A stretch of 64,000 nucleotides of DNA. Source: Bugula neritina. Taxonomy: Eukaryota; Bryozoa; Gymnolaemata; Cheilostomatida; Bugulidae. Both the position numbers and the translations under genes were made by a program. Shown here piece by piece: positions 26,826 to 40,300 of the stretch (position 1 is the stretch's first letter; the number at the start of each line of letters is the position of its first letter). The stretch spans positions 16,337,375-16,401,374 of the forward strand of contig OZ037768.1 in the NCBI GenBank assembly GCA_964035545.1. Direction: 5' to 3'. The notes under the pieces were generated by a model. That model had not been told where the DNA came from. It worked only from the letters and a program-made list of their open reading frames with translations, and did not search any database.

Positions 26826-26986
26826 CTTTCACCATTCCTGTGAGATTAGGACTTATTTATGTGACACAGGAGCAAGTGTGACTGGATGCTCTTCCTAACA
26901 TCACCAATGGCCCTCCCTTAGAATCGAACCCATGACTATGGGTTTACAAAGCCAGCCCTCTAACCCATAGACCACGGCTGCTCCCT
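26826..26986 (-). mobile_element. tRNA-derived SINE, copy 2 (3'-truncated)
   Basis: The minus strand reads gggagcagccgtggtctatgg, then B box gggttcgattc, then ggtgatgttaggaagagcat as in the other copies, but lacks the tttctcacagagatggtgac tail. Near-perfect duplications ttgtttatgaagatact (26809-26825) and ttgtttataaggatact (26987-27003) flank it. Confidence 0.8.
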
Positions 26987-27003
26987 TTGTTTATAAGGAT
27001 ACT

Positions 27004-28190
27004 AATGATTCTAATTTATATTAATAACAAAAAATAGTGCATGTATCCTCCCAAGTTCAACCTCTCTATATAAGTAGAAACATATTTTCCAATTATTACA
27101 TAAATTATTTTCTCTATCTAATAGCAGCAATCTCTTCTCCTAGTATTAAAATTACTAAATTGCTTTTGAAAACGCATTTTTATTTTCAAATGAACTGTGA
27201 CATCATGGCTCTTAATGTTGAGGGAAATTTTCTGTACTAGCTGAAATAAAATTTTGACTCGTATTTTATTGAATGCAGTTGCTACTGGTTTTAGGTATGA
27301 TTGAACTCAGATGCTCGCCAGCTTGTTCCTTAGAAGTCATGTTAGGAAATTTTGTTCACTTTGTTTAATTGGAATGAAAGAAGTTTGTACAGTTTGAATT
27401 GATCTATATATTAATATGCATCTACAAGCTACTTATGTGTTATATAACATTCATACCTCCATACTGCTAAGTTTTCTCATTCAATATAATTACACAGGGT
27501 ATTTTGTGTCACTAGCACTTGACTGTAGGCTACACCACAGAGATATTATAATATTATTATATTATAGCTTAGATATGTAAAACACTACCTCAACTGCTGC
27601 TTCTAATTTCATTCCAAGGCTCTGGTGTACTGCTAACCTCCAGTCTAACAGCTAAAGCAGGTCTAATGTAGGTATATTTGGATTATCATACTGTTATAGA
27701 ATACGTTATAAGGGGTTTATAACATATTAAATAGGGTAATTTGTAGGACCATTGTACTGTAATAATCCAAAAGCACCTCCACTTTCAATTTCAATACTTT
27801 TAGTCTCTGAAGCTTTTTACTAATTTTCTTAGGTGATTGTAATTTATGTCGTGAACAATGTCTGCATGTAAAGTCTTGGGCGATACCCTAAAACCAACCA
27901 CAAACTAATAGAAATGCTAAATTTATCGCTATCGATCACCTTCAAGGGTTTCTTTCTGAACGTTACCATGTTATTACTAGTATACATTACAGCGCATCTT
28001 CTAGGAGCCTACACTGTGCTTCGCATTAATCTGCTGGGCATTCAAGCGTTGCGGTTTGTTACCATTTACCTTCACGGCGCTTACTAACTCAGAGTTGAAT
28101 CTCAATACTGCGTATTATATTGGCTAGCCATACAAGTGAATGACACCCAGTGCTAATAAGTTTCTTAGTTTATTCACCTTAGGGCTGGGC
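27004..28190. other. Intergenic, no supported feature
   Basis: AT-rich; nothing beyond short chance frames. Around 28000-28120 the sequence becomes less AT-rich with CpG (cttcacggcgcttac), possibly the start of a promoter zone. Confidence 0.35.
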
Positions 28191-28272
28191 ATTTAGTAGT
28201 AGTCGCAAGTCAATCCTTTATCATGTGGTTGAATGTTTCTGGATTGTATTGAAAGAATTTGAGCTGCTAAGG
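28190..28272 (+). promoter_or_regulatory. Candidate non-coding first exon
   Basis: The segment ends at gctgctaag|gtaagtgcgg, a near-perfect 5' splice site, and follows a CpG-containing stretch. The coding exon at 31936 on the same strand is preceded by a splice acceptor and so needs a 5' exon upstream; this is a candidate for it. No proof of linkage. Confidence 0.25.
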
Positions 28273-28964
28273 TAAGTGCGGTCTACTGTGCGTAGTCTGC
28301 TAGTACAGGTGTATGATTTGTTGGGTGTGTACGTTTTAGTTTATTTCTAGCTGTGTGGTAATCCGCTCTTTAGATAAAGTTGTGTTATTTTAGATAACGT
28401 CACTGTTACTAAATTTATAATCATCCAAGTATAGGCAGTAAGGGATGAGGAGATTACAATGAAAATTATTAAAACTTTAGATATGTTAATCACATCCTTT
28501 TATTTGAGCTGTTAACTTTATCATTTGTTTTATATCTACTCTGTTGAGGACATACTTATTTTTGAAACTTTATCATCGTTACCTGTCATTGTAGCTCTTG
28601 TATACTGGAGCCAGGTGAGGTTTACTAGGTGAGTTGTATGCTATAATTCTGCTATGTTAACATCTACTCCTAGCATCTCTACAACATAATAATATGCTAG
28701 TAGTTGCTTTCACTACTGAATTATTCCATTCAGACAACATCTAACTTGTTTACCTTTAATGCAACATCTTTGTCTACTTTGTAGTTTATAACTACACATC
28801 TCTGACTGCTGGCCTTACAAAGTCAATGAATGAAATGACAATTCAGGAATATTTATTTTATAATACTAATAGGAATATTAGTTTGTATTCTTTATACTGT
28901 ATAGTGATTATTATAATGATAAGGCAGTCTTGCATGTGGTATAGCAGACACTGTAGTAGCTAGT

Positions 28965-29180
28965 GTAATAGGCAATATTTTAGATAGTGTAGTGTAGTAG
29001 GTAGTGTAGTGTAGTATGTAGTGTAGTATATAGTATAATATATAGTGTATAGTCTAGTATGTAGTATAGACTTTAGTGTGTAGTGTAGTAGGTAGTAAGT
29101 GTGTAAAGTAGTAGCTAGTGTAATAGGCAGTATTGTAGGTAGTGTAGTAGGTAGTTTAGTATGTGGTATAGTAGGCATGC
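28965..29180. repeat. GTAGTGTAGTA minisatellite
   Basis: Irregular tandem array of gtagtgtagta-like units (ttagatagtgtagtgtagta, gtagtgtagtatgtagtgta). Its 12-13 bp units vary in length; the minus strand is open as a Thr/Leu/Pro/Tyr-rich frame, which I regard as a by-product. Confidence 0.75.
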
Positions 29181-31190
29181 AGTGTGATGAGAAGCGTGAT
29201 ATGTTGTGAATATATAATTAAGGCCTGAACTGGGTGAACAGTTTCTAAATTGATTTAAAAGAAGATTTAAATTTTTGCTATTTTATACGGAATAGCCTTC
29301 ACCCTACAGGTAACCATGGCCATGCACATTAAAATGAAAGGTTTTCTACGGCCTAGCATTTTTACATTTATAGACAGCTTAAAACTTATTTTCAACACGG
29401 GCAATCAACTCCAGTACTTGATTACTCACAAAGGGGAGGCAATTGCTATAACATACTGAAAGATGATTATTCTGAATATTGGTTCATGTGAAATTATTTG
29501 TATTGGAAGTAGCCACCTGTCAGCTGTTATGTAATGGTCACCCTTACATAATCAATTTGTTAACTGTCTAATATGCACTATCTCCAATGTCAATATCTTA
29601 CATTAGTTGGTATATAAATGAAAATATTTGACTCAATGAAATTATATGAAGCTTTGGTCAACTAAACAAATTTCCTGTTTCATAAATCCAAAAAGGCATA
29701 TTCTTAGTAGTAAGATGTGAGGACTGAGGAGTAAGCAAGATTTTCAGAGCAGATTGATTGGAGTCGTCAGACTTTTGAGACCCATTTTGTCAGTTAGGTG
29801 CAGAAATGGAGATTTTTTAGCAGATTCATAGTTTTTTGATTCTTACTTCTGGAAAGCAGTAGTTATTATCTGGTAGGGATAATTACAGTTGCTATCACAC
29901 ATAGGTAAACCGTATATCATTTAACCACTGTCTATCTTGCACATAATATTCAGAGAGTAAATCATGGTTATTATTTACTCAGTGATGTAGTTATCACTAA
30001 CTATTTACATCTTAGGCAAAGATAGGTAACCATCCACCATCTTCTATCACAGCATCAAGATGATCACTAATGTTATTCAAAGTTATTACTGTCTATAATA
30101 ATCTTGTCTTGAACTCCATAAGCTTCTGGTGGTCTCCTTAGTCTCAGTCTGGTTGAAAGCTACAAGTATAGTAGATCAAGTTATAATTGAACCAAATATT
30201 CACAACTATTATTGCAGATTGCTTTACTGTAATGTTGCTTGCTATCCATTTAATTGTGTTAATCAGGCTACTGTGAAAAGTTCTGGAAAAAAGAAATAGA
30301 AATAGAAATATATTCTGCAAATAATCTTAATCTAAAGATGCAGTATTAGCTTCTCAACATGACAAATAACAACAAACACAATATTTAAGTACGTGGTGGT
30401 TATGATTAAGTATGTTCGAGAGATGCCTTTTACATTTAAATTTACAGAGATGTAGATTTTTTATAACTTAGGTTTATAATTTATAGTTTTAATTGCTTTA
30501 TTTTGAAAGCAGAAACTCTTATGCTACAAGTATTGGATAGAGATAGCACAAAATAAAAAAAACTTTGCACCTGCCTTGCCTTTTGCTAGTAATTCAAGAT
30601 AAACCTGGAACAATTTTTATATTTGCAAATACATTTAGTAGCAGAATAAATCATTTTAATGTATTATACTTTCAAACTGCTGAAAATTTATAGTCAAATC
30701 TCTGTCAAACTTGCTTCACATTACTCAGTGAAAATTTGTTTTATGAGCCAGATTTGTTATAAGGCCTTATTGCTACTGATATGAAATACCTATCATAGCA
30801 TATTATGTGCACGGAAGCTGGTCTCCAGCTGCACATTCATTCCATGGTGTGGTATATAACTGACACCTGGTAATCTTTTATGACTCAGACATTATGATTC
30901 ATTTTCTTCAAGCTTAGCCAATCAGTTTAACATTCCAATCATTGAACGAAATTGATTTATTGGCTTATTTCGAATGATTACTGCATGTGGGAGCAAGTGT
31001 GCTCCAGTAGATATAGACAATGTATGCATAGCATAACACCAGTTGTACTAGTCCTATAAGGGTGTTAGTGGCACTAGCAAAGCATTCCAACAAAATTGCT
31101 CCTGTGATACTTTGAGCCATAAATCACAGTAAAACAAGTCTATAGTCTTGGGGGACCTATTATTACGAAATTTTCGCAAAACACTGTAAA
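29181..31190. other. Intergenic or intronic, nothing supported
   Basis: No exon, RNA gene or repeat recognised; it may be a 5' UTR intron of the 31936-34345 gene. Confidence 0.4.
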
Positions 31191-31194
31191 TATG

Positions 31195-31475
31195 ATTTTA
31201 GGTAAAAATGGCACAATAAAAATGGCACAGGTAATAATGGTAAAGGTAAAAATAGCACAGGTAATAATGACACAAATGGAAAGTAGGTAAAAATGGCAAA
31301 CTGATGTTAAATTTTCTCAAACCCAAACCTCCAACCCTTAAACCCCAAATCCCAAACACTAATATTGAAAATGTGCCATTTTTACCTACTTTGCCACTTG
31401 TGCCATTATTACCTATGCCATCATTACCTGTGCCATTATTACCTGTGCCATTTTTACCGGTGGTAATTTTACCAG
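31195..31475. repeat. Fold-back of two tandem arrays (GGTAAWAATGGCACA and its complement)
   Basis: The left half carries several copies of ggtaaaaatggcacagg-type units and the right half (from about 31370) carries the complement, tgtgccattattacc. Between them is a ~70-bp spacer with C-rich cccaaaccccaaatccc-like sequence. The transcript or single strand could fold into a long hairpin with many possible registers. Confidence 0.8.
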
Positions 31476-31515
31476 ACACCAGTATATTCAAGTGTGAGTT
31501 TAAAAACAATTGTTA

Positions 31516-31592
31516 AAATATTTGTTGTAGTGGCGTTGTAATAGTCATTGTTGTACTTGTTGTAGTAGTTGTTGTGGTTGTTGTAGTGGTTT
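31516..31592. repeat. TTG/TAG-rich simple repeat
   Basis: Imperfect ttgttgtagtggttgttgt triplet repeats just downstream of the fold-back array. Confidence 0.6.
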
Positions 31593-31935
31593 TAGAAAAA
31601 AGCCTATTAGTGAACATAAACTATCTAATGCTTCACATAGTCAAGGTTTTGCTTCTTTGTTTAGCAATACTTAAAACAATCATTGTTGTAGATCTGATAT
31701 CCTGTTTCATACAATTTTGTTACTATCAAATATATTTTCTAACTGAAACAATGCTCTTGAATCTTTTTAGGACATGTTATGTTATACACCTTGCTGTCAA
31801 TGATGGTTATTCCACTGTACTATATACACTAGTAGTAGATGTGTATTGACTATTTTACGACAGGTTCAACATTTTATTGAGATAAATGTAATTATAATAT
31901 CCTTGCATGGATTTCCATTTGTTTCAGTGTCAGTC

Positions 31936-34345
31936 ATGGATACATCCGTCTCGTATAGCAAGTATGGCCAAGGAAAGCAAAGAGTAGAGGAGTCCTCGTC
32001 TTCGTATGACCATGGCTATAATTCACAGAACAGATACTACAGTAACTCTGTCACGTCGGATGCCTTTAGTGATATTAGTTTTGACCCGTACAATAACAAA
32101 ACCCATCTGCCGGCCAACTATGGGTATAGTAACTCTCACTTTGTGCCTGATGGTGGCAGACGCCAAATACTAGATGTTCAACAAATGCCTCTAAATGATG
32201 GAAGGCAGAGAATGAGGGATAACTCTGTAGATTCAGACGCTTATGGTGGCCACAGAGCGCCGAGTATAATCAGCAGTGTTGGTAGAGATGCTGATGTGGA
32301 ATCAATCACTAGTCAGCAAACGTACAGCACCAGCACATCGTTTGCTACTGAAAGTAGTGCGTTTAGTTATGACCAATACAGATATCACGGAGAGCTGTAT
32401 AAGCCCGTTGCAGCTCCTCGAAAAGTAAACTCTCAAGTTAAAAAGCTGTTCGGTGAGATTCACCCTCGGATGTTGAGGCCAGAAGATAAACCAATTGAAG
32501 AGAGTGGAGAAGAAACAGAAGACAGTGTGAGCATTGTGTCTTCGGTTGCTCCTAGGCCTGCGCCAAGGGCTAGTATGAGAATGAGTAGGAGGTCCATTGA
32601 GTTTATGGAGGATGAGGCAATTCGACTTGAAAATTCTCTTCTTAAAAGCATTTTGCGGAGTGCTGTTATGTCCGCAAGACGTGATGCTAAAGGAAACAAA
32701 ATGATAGTTAGATTTGAGCACGTCGATAAATATGCGGATTCTAAGCCACGAAGAGACATCACAGACTATTCGGATATTGACAGCGATCATGGTAAAAACT
32801 CTAAAAAGCACAAAACCAAGCAAAAAGACGTTTGGAGTCATGTTGCACCAGTTGGTCCAAAGCCAGCTAGAAATTCCCGATCAAATTCACACAGATCAAG
32901 CAGCAGACGTTCATCATCTGCTGACAGGTCCCGACAGACGAGTAGATCTGGTAGCAAGAGAAGGTCATCTTCCGCCTCCAGCATTTCAAGGAGATCTCAT
33001 CGATCCTCAGTCAAAACCAATAAACACTCTCAATCTGATTCTAAACCCGGTGTGACTGCCAATGGTGGGGGTGAAGTAGCTATACAAGTAAGTATGTAGT
33101 TCTACTAGCAGGAATAAAATTCTACTCATTCACTCGACTGGAACTGAGTTTAGAGTCTGTTGATAAATAATGATAAATAATCTGTAGGCGAGGTTGTTGC
33201 GGATAATTTACAACTCATCAAACATTCATCACTGAAAATGTTTTATTAAAAGACCATATATAGTGGCAAACCATTGTCACTGGTCGAGGTATAGTAAATA
33301 GAATAGGAAGCAACGATAATTTTGCAAATCTATTCTCAGTCACTAATCACCCTGTATATGGAAACGGATGCATAATGAAGAGCTACAGATTGTTTTAATT
33401 GATAATTACGGCCAAGCATATTATGCAGTTAAATTAACTATTTCATTGATTCTAGATTAGCCCATCTATACTCTCTCCAAGATTTGCTTATAAATACCAT
33501 TACTAAACTGGCAGCAATAATAAACTGTTTTCTTCCCATCCTCAATTTTCTTTATTTGAAATACTTAATAGGTAACAAAGTTACACATAATAATTTTTAT
33601 ACTAAATTTTTGTCTGTTTAAGATGTGGTGTAAACAAGTGTTAAATCTTGAGCACTTTTAAAAATAATAAAAAACTTGCACACATTCCAAAAATGTCATG
33701 CTAGGTGCACGTATATATACATGTATAGACTTTTGATCTATAATTTTTGGTTTAATATTTTTGATTGAAACATTGTTGCTTTATTTGGCAGTCACTCAGC
33801 TTCTCATTTGCCAAGGTTTTACTGAAAATTTTGCTGTTTGAAAAAGTGAAATGTTGAACCTACTTAAAATGGTGATGACGAAGTTTATATGTTTAGATTT
33901 TGAAGTTGTCTTCTAAATGTAGAGTTATTTTGAATTTGGTTAAAAGTTAATAGCTGAAACCACTGAATTAAGGTTATATTTCAATGGCTGAAACACACAG
34001 AGCAAGAAATAGCCATGACCAACACCCATTATATTACAATTCCTCACAGCTGTGGATAATGTTATATGGGATGTTGCATTTTGTACATTGGTATACCATA
34101 TTGCGAGTAGTTTCACTCAAACACGGATTTGACAATAAGCTTCACTTTGTTTTGTTTAGATGCCTGGAGAAGAAGGAAAGAAGCCACAAAGCATGTTTGG
34201 TGACATAAAACAATCAAGCAACAGCAGTGGAGGTATCTGTTCAGACCCCCAGAAGGTGCTGAAGTGGTCACTGATTATAGGCGTTCCCTCTGTATTGCTG
34301 ATTATAGTCATCATTGTAGTTGTTGTTGTTCTTCAATCCAATTAG
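31936..34345 (+). CDS. Ser/Arg-rich tail-anchored membrane protein, unknown family
   Basis: Two coding exons, 31936-33087 and 34160-34345, joined by ACAA|GTAAGT and TTTAG|ATG, give 445 residues. I chose the ATG at 31936 because a strong acceptor (tttgtttcag, 31918-31927) lies just upstream, so the in-frame ATG at 31846 is probably intronic. Residues 1-230 are rich in Ser, Tyr, Asp and Gly. Residues about 235-275 form a charged region likely to be helical (RRSIEFMEDEAIRLENSLLK). Residues about 325-375 are an RS-type Arg/Ser stretch. Residues 421-442 are a Val/Ile/Leu membrane segment followed by only Gln-Ser-Asn. This is the layout of a C-tail-anchored protein facing the cytosol. The clean composition, splice signals and length argue for a real gene. 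I recognise no domain, so the role is unknown. Confidence 0.8.
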
Positions 34346-37300
34346 CTCAACGTGGAATGATGCAAGTGATTGGGGTCAGCAGCAAGAAAATGACATCACA
34401 GCAAAAGTTGTTTCTGCTTCTAACATTTACTGATTGTCAGCTTGCTGCCATTAATCTATCATCTGAAACTTTGCTCCTCTCTAATGCTCTTCTATTCTAG
34501 CTTTCACTGTAGGCAATACTTTCTGCAAAGTTGCTTATATGTTCTACTTGTGAGTTTAAAACACTAACTAAAAACTAAGTCCTAAACTATATCCTATCTC
34601 AAACTTGAGATAGGTTATTCCTTTGTGTTTTTTTATAGTTTGAGATATTTTTCAATGAAACTCTTACTCAAATTGTACAAAGTGAAGCTAAGCAAGACCT
34701 AATAGCATATAAACAATTAGTATGTCATTCTGTAACATTGAAAATGGTGAGCAAAAAATGCAGTTTGGCCTTTTATTTCACTGAGTAATTTATAGGAGAT
34801 GAGTTGAAGCAGGACAAATCACTTTTGTGGTAGTTGTTTGTCATAGTCAAGTATATTGGCTAACAGTAGGCAAGTAGTTTTAGTAGCTAGTTACACTTTT
34901 CTATTTTGATTCATTTCATTACAGATTTTCACACATAAGAACTAATTTTTTAATTTAAATTTACTAATGTATTTCAACTTCCATATAAGTTAGTATAATA
35001 TTTATTCAACCTTCATAATCTTAAACAGAAAAAAACTAGCAAGAAATTTGCTTTACTTTTTTCAATTAAATGGAACAGAAATAATTAAAATTACAATGAA
35101 GTATAGTATAACCTATATTTGCTAGGTTATATTGGTCAAAATAGCACGTTGACAGTGCTTTATCTTTTTGTGCTCCCAACAATTTTCCAACTTGTAAAGC
35201 TTTAAGCTATTTATTTGTAGTTAATTGGAACAATTATAAATGAGCTTTGTATAGTTACTTTTATATTATATTCAGTTATTTTTTAAATATTTTGCATTCC
35301 AATTCCACCCGTTACTTTAATAACATGAGTAATAGATGTAGGGTGATACACACACATTCCATATAGCTGTTTTATTTCAGTTGTAACTTTGGCAAACATT
35401 TAACAAGAAACTTGGAAATGTTGCTTATGTAAACCAATTGTATAGACTTTAAATTTGTTTTGTCTAGGTTTTTCCCCATTAAGACTTGGGATTAAAATCT
35501 CAAATCATGTACATTTATATACTTGATTAGAGAAACATTGAAACACTAATTTTTTATTATTTGTTTTAAAAAGTTGTTGAAGAGAAAATACATACATATT
35601 TTTAGTTTACATGCATGTCATTTACTAAATAAAAACTGTTTAATCTGTGTAGTTGAGCACAAACTTGTTTATTAACGAATTTAGATACCTATCGTTAATA
35701 TTTTATACCCTAAATAATAAAAAATATCAAAAATATATTATTATTATTATTCAACAAAAAGTTATTTATAAATCTGACTATAGTATATTGCATTAAACTT
35801 GAACAAGCTTTGTGGTAAATACTCAAAATAATATGCTCATAAAAACATGTTTATTTCAGTCATAACCTGCAAAACAACACCAGCTGTTTCATGGTGCATT
35901 ACGAAGGATCAGTCCTTACAGCATTGTGCCATATCAGCATAGGCCTAACCATCGAACTGTAACTTTTAATTTATTGGTTTTAATTCATTGAGCATAACTA
36001 CAATAATAGCAGCCAACAACCAGAAAATCAATAAAACTAACTCCCAAAATAATGTTATAAATTATTTTAGTTTTTAGAGTATAATTTGTTAAAGTATCAT
36101 TGTGTTTCAACATTTATACATATCCAGGCATCAGTTAAATCCATTTTTAACTTAATCTGTATCCACAGAGAGTTGATCGTAAACAAAAAACTGGTTTTAC
36201 TGAAATTTAGGACATTTTACAAGATTATTTAGTAAAAATTATTTTTATGTGCAAGAAGTAAACTTCTCTATTGATCAACTTTTCCTTACATAATAGAAGA
36301 GAATATTTAGAAAGCATTAGCAATGACATTCTCTACATAGCATCTCGCTACCCGAACAGGACAAAGCAGAGATAGGTGAGAAAAATGGTCTACATAGCAT
36401 ATTTTCTGATCGAATGGTATACTGAAAATGTCATCTGAATATCACAAACTACGCTAGCTGTAATAACTTTCTTGAGTATAATTTTTCTAACTGTACTGCT
36501 TGTTTATACATGTATAGCAATTTATTGTTTGTCTGAATATAAAATTTCGAATTGTTTGATGAAGGTGGAAGAGCACATGACTTGTAAACATGCTAAACTG
36601 TATTGCAACATTATTTGCTAATGTCTATTTTAGTATAATTAGTGAACTGGACATGACTACCAACCTGATTGATTATTACTCCTAATTGTAATTAAAATTT
36701 GCGATAAAAACTGATGACTAGGAGTGTTGTAGAATCAACATATTACAAAACAAATTTGTTGGACAAATAAGCAATGAGATGCTGTAAAAAGAAGACAGTG
36801 TTATTATTAGTGTAAAAATTATACAGTTACGATTTGCACTTGTAGTTTCCTAAATATTAACTCCACAGTAGCTAGACTAATTCAACTTATATACTCGTAT
36901 TATAATAACTCTCTGTGGCAGTGACCAATGGGTGAAACATTGGACCTAACCTGAAATAATACACTGTATTGTTTTAGTGAATGATTTGTCATTCTCTATT
37001 TAGTAGTTTTAAATTTAGGTTTTTCAATTGATAGATTTTATTTCTATACTAAGTGATATACAATTGTGTACTAATATAATGGTGTAAATTGAAGTAATAA
37101 GTATGTATATTATATCAAAACATTACATTAGTACATCATATAACTGTTAGTACTTCAAAATACTAAATTGGTAGGCTATACATATTACCACTACATCTTT
37201 ACTGTACACCTTCGCAGCATCATTAAACTGTGGTAATTGAGTGACTAGCGCCAATTTTATTAACATTATACATCTTAGCTCATTTCTTACGTCTTCCATG

Positions 37301-37377
37301 TTTTAAAAAATGTAATACAAAAAGCAACATTAAAAATTTGCATTTAAAATGTTGTAATAAATGCATCTCAAGTTGAT
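34346..37377. other. 3' UTR and intergenic sequence
   Basis: No exon supported. A short palindrome (cctatctcaaacttgagatagg) lies near 34593-34614. A minus-strand AATAAA at about 37256 suits the NUP35 3' end. Confidence 0.4.
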
Positions 37378-40300
37378 TTACCATCCAAATACATATTCCA
37401 TTGTTTTTTTCCACCAGCCATCTTCTTGATTTTTTACATTTGCCTGCGGAATCTAAAAGGAAATCATATGGTGATAATTTCAAAAATGTTTCATAAAAGA
37501 GGGAATCAACAACCAAATTGATTCGTAGAAAGTGCATTCTTTTACCAAACACTTTGTAAACTTCAAAGTTTATACCCAAACACAATTAACACAATTTACT
37601 AATCAGCCAATCTTTTAAATTTAAAGCTTTCTCATTATGCTCACAGCTGTAGATTCCAGTCAAGAGCACATACAAGTTTTTGAAAATCCAGTATAGTATA
37701 TGCAGCATGTAATACTTGAACATGATTTGATGGAGCAGAGTCAAAGTCACACCAAGTAAAGTTAACGCTGCACAGATAATCATTATACTGAATAATTTAT
37801 TTGGAACAAACTTCCGACCTGAATTCAAGCAAACTTAAATGAATTAAAAATCCTGTATATATACACACAGGTACACACTCGCACACTTACATTAGTTGGT
37901 GGCCTTGAAGAAGTGTATGCTTTGGTCAAAGGTCGAATGGGTTGAGGTGTGTTGCCCAAGTTGCTATTGCTGGACTCGTACAGAGAGCCCAAAGTCTTGA
38001 GGGGAATTGTCTGCTCTACACTATGCAGTGTGATCTGACTGTGATCTACTGTTGGGGTGGTAGTAGAACCCCCCTGTCTGTTCATAACTTTCTGGTCTAT
38101 GCATTGTCTCACACCAACCATCATGTTGTCTCCTATCAGTTTACCGTTTTTACTTAACGCCTTTTTAGCTGCTATTTTTGATTTGTAGTGAAGATGCATC
38201 CAATTTCCTTCATTAGATATCTGGTAACACAAGGGCAACATAAACTAATTCACAATTTTTTTATTCCAACAACCATAAACTGCTTTTACGACGAATGGCT
38301 GTTGCCTGTTGACTTTAACAATACGACAACACATACATTACATAACTCTAAACAGAAACTTATTAGAGTTGAAGGTAATCAATTTCACAACATTAAACTA
38401 TGCCTAAACTAAGTATGAATGCAGCATCTAAAAAGCCTAGAACCAAGTCTAACATTAAGCCCGAAGTACCGTGTGTTCCAGAATAGTCCCGTACTCATTG
38501 AATTGCTGTAACATGTGTCCAACAGCTCCAGGGGCAAATCTACAAGCAAATTTCTACATTACAAACTCTACGATACAAATTGATGAGATAATTTTACAAT
38601 CTATGCATTCTCCATACCACCTAGTTAACTAATAGGATGTTTGCTATCAATTATGGCAAGTGCAGAGATAAATTGAGGTAAATTTTATTGATATATTATT
38701 TTAATAAGTTACTAAATGTATCAAATCAAACATATGATGAAGATAGTTTCATCACTTGAATAAAGATTTAATGGCTATTACGAATTGCAGCTGTAATCGA
38801 TTACTCTTATGATAACAATTACATTGGAATGGTTCTTTTAATATTAGATTATAATGATGAATAAATTTGAATGATCCAAAATAAAACTTTCCATAAATTT
38901 ATTCTCTTGTTTCAACTGAGCACAACTAACAAATTCTATAAGAATATTTATTAATGAAATGTTTGAGTTGGCGAAGCATTGACTTGACTTGCTGTAAAAA
39001 AAACCAATATTTATTTCAATAGTATTCAAAATTGTCACTTTTGCTATTCATTATTTTTGGTATTTTTAATATTATTATTATTTACTATTCATTGTTATTG
39101 CACAAGTATTTTGCACTAAAGATTCAAACACTGAAGACACAAAACACTAAAATATTACCAATTTGCTTACTCAGCAAATTTTGATAACTGTAGAATTACT
39201 ACACCAACTCAGTACTACTATACCAACTCGGTATTACTATAAAATGAAAATGTGCAGAAAATGATAGCAAGTCGAGCGGCTTATTCATTGCAAGAACTCG
39301 GTGAAACTGCCTTCCAGGTCAAATGGACTCAGACTGAGAATGTGTCTTTACTGTTGATACTTAATTAGTACTACTGTCAACCATTACAAGTGCTGTTGAA
39401 AATACTACCACCACTATTTCTGCAATCATCTCCGATACTGCTATTGCAGAAAAGACAACTCCACTATTCAAGACTTATGCACCAAATAGCTACTGGGTAC
39501 AACTGAGACATCACCATTACTAATACTGCCATCATGAAGTAATTTTGTCACTTTTAATCTGAAATGGTTGCATTCATGTATTTAAAACTAGTGACATTGG
39601 TAGCCTTTGCAATAACTTTTAATATCTGATTTATGATTATCAACTGTGAATGGACGCATATAACATGCATATCAGTAGCATTAGAGTTGTAACTTCTTGG
39701 ATGAATTAGAGATGAAACTCTAATAGTATATTTATGTATTGTAATTTGTGGCAATGTATGATATAAGATATTTTAACACATATACAGCAAATATAACAGG
39801 TAATTTACCATGCTTATCAACTAAATTTAACTAAACTAGAAGGAAATATATATTGTACAGCTAGTCAGAAAGAAAACAATACAAACCCAAACACTGTGAT
39901 CCAGGTTTCATCTAGTACATCATGGGGAGATAAGTCTTCGCTAAAACAATTAATTTATTTGCATTGTCAAATAACGATAATGAATAGAGACTATCACAAT
40001 TAAAGTTTAAACTGTATGTTTTTAGCATTAAGTTGATGTTTCAAGGCCTCCACTACAAGTTGTTGGTACATATCAAATATATAGAGCAGGCCACTCTCTC
40101 TTGAGTATAGAAGGGTAGGGTAATTACCCCTGAGTATAGAAGGGTAGGGTAATCACCCCTGAGTATAGAAGGGCACTCATCCCTGAGTATAGAAGGGTAG
40201 GACACTCATCCCTGAGCATAGAAGGGTAGGGTACTCACCCCTGAGTATAGAAGGGTACTCACCCCTGAGTATAGAAGGGTACTTACCCTTGAGTATAGAA

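Noticed and set aside
28960-29178. Thr/Leu/Pro/Tyr-rich minus-strand frame
   Set aside because: By-product of the GTAGTGTAGTA minisatellite.
32302-32841. Minus-strand 179-codon frame opposite the Ser/Arg-rich gene
   Set aside because: The plus frame has matching splice sites and membrane tail; the minus frame has none and is its shadow.
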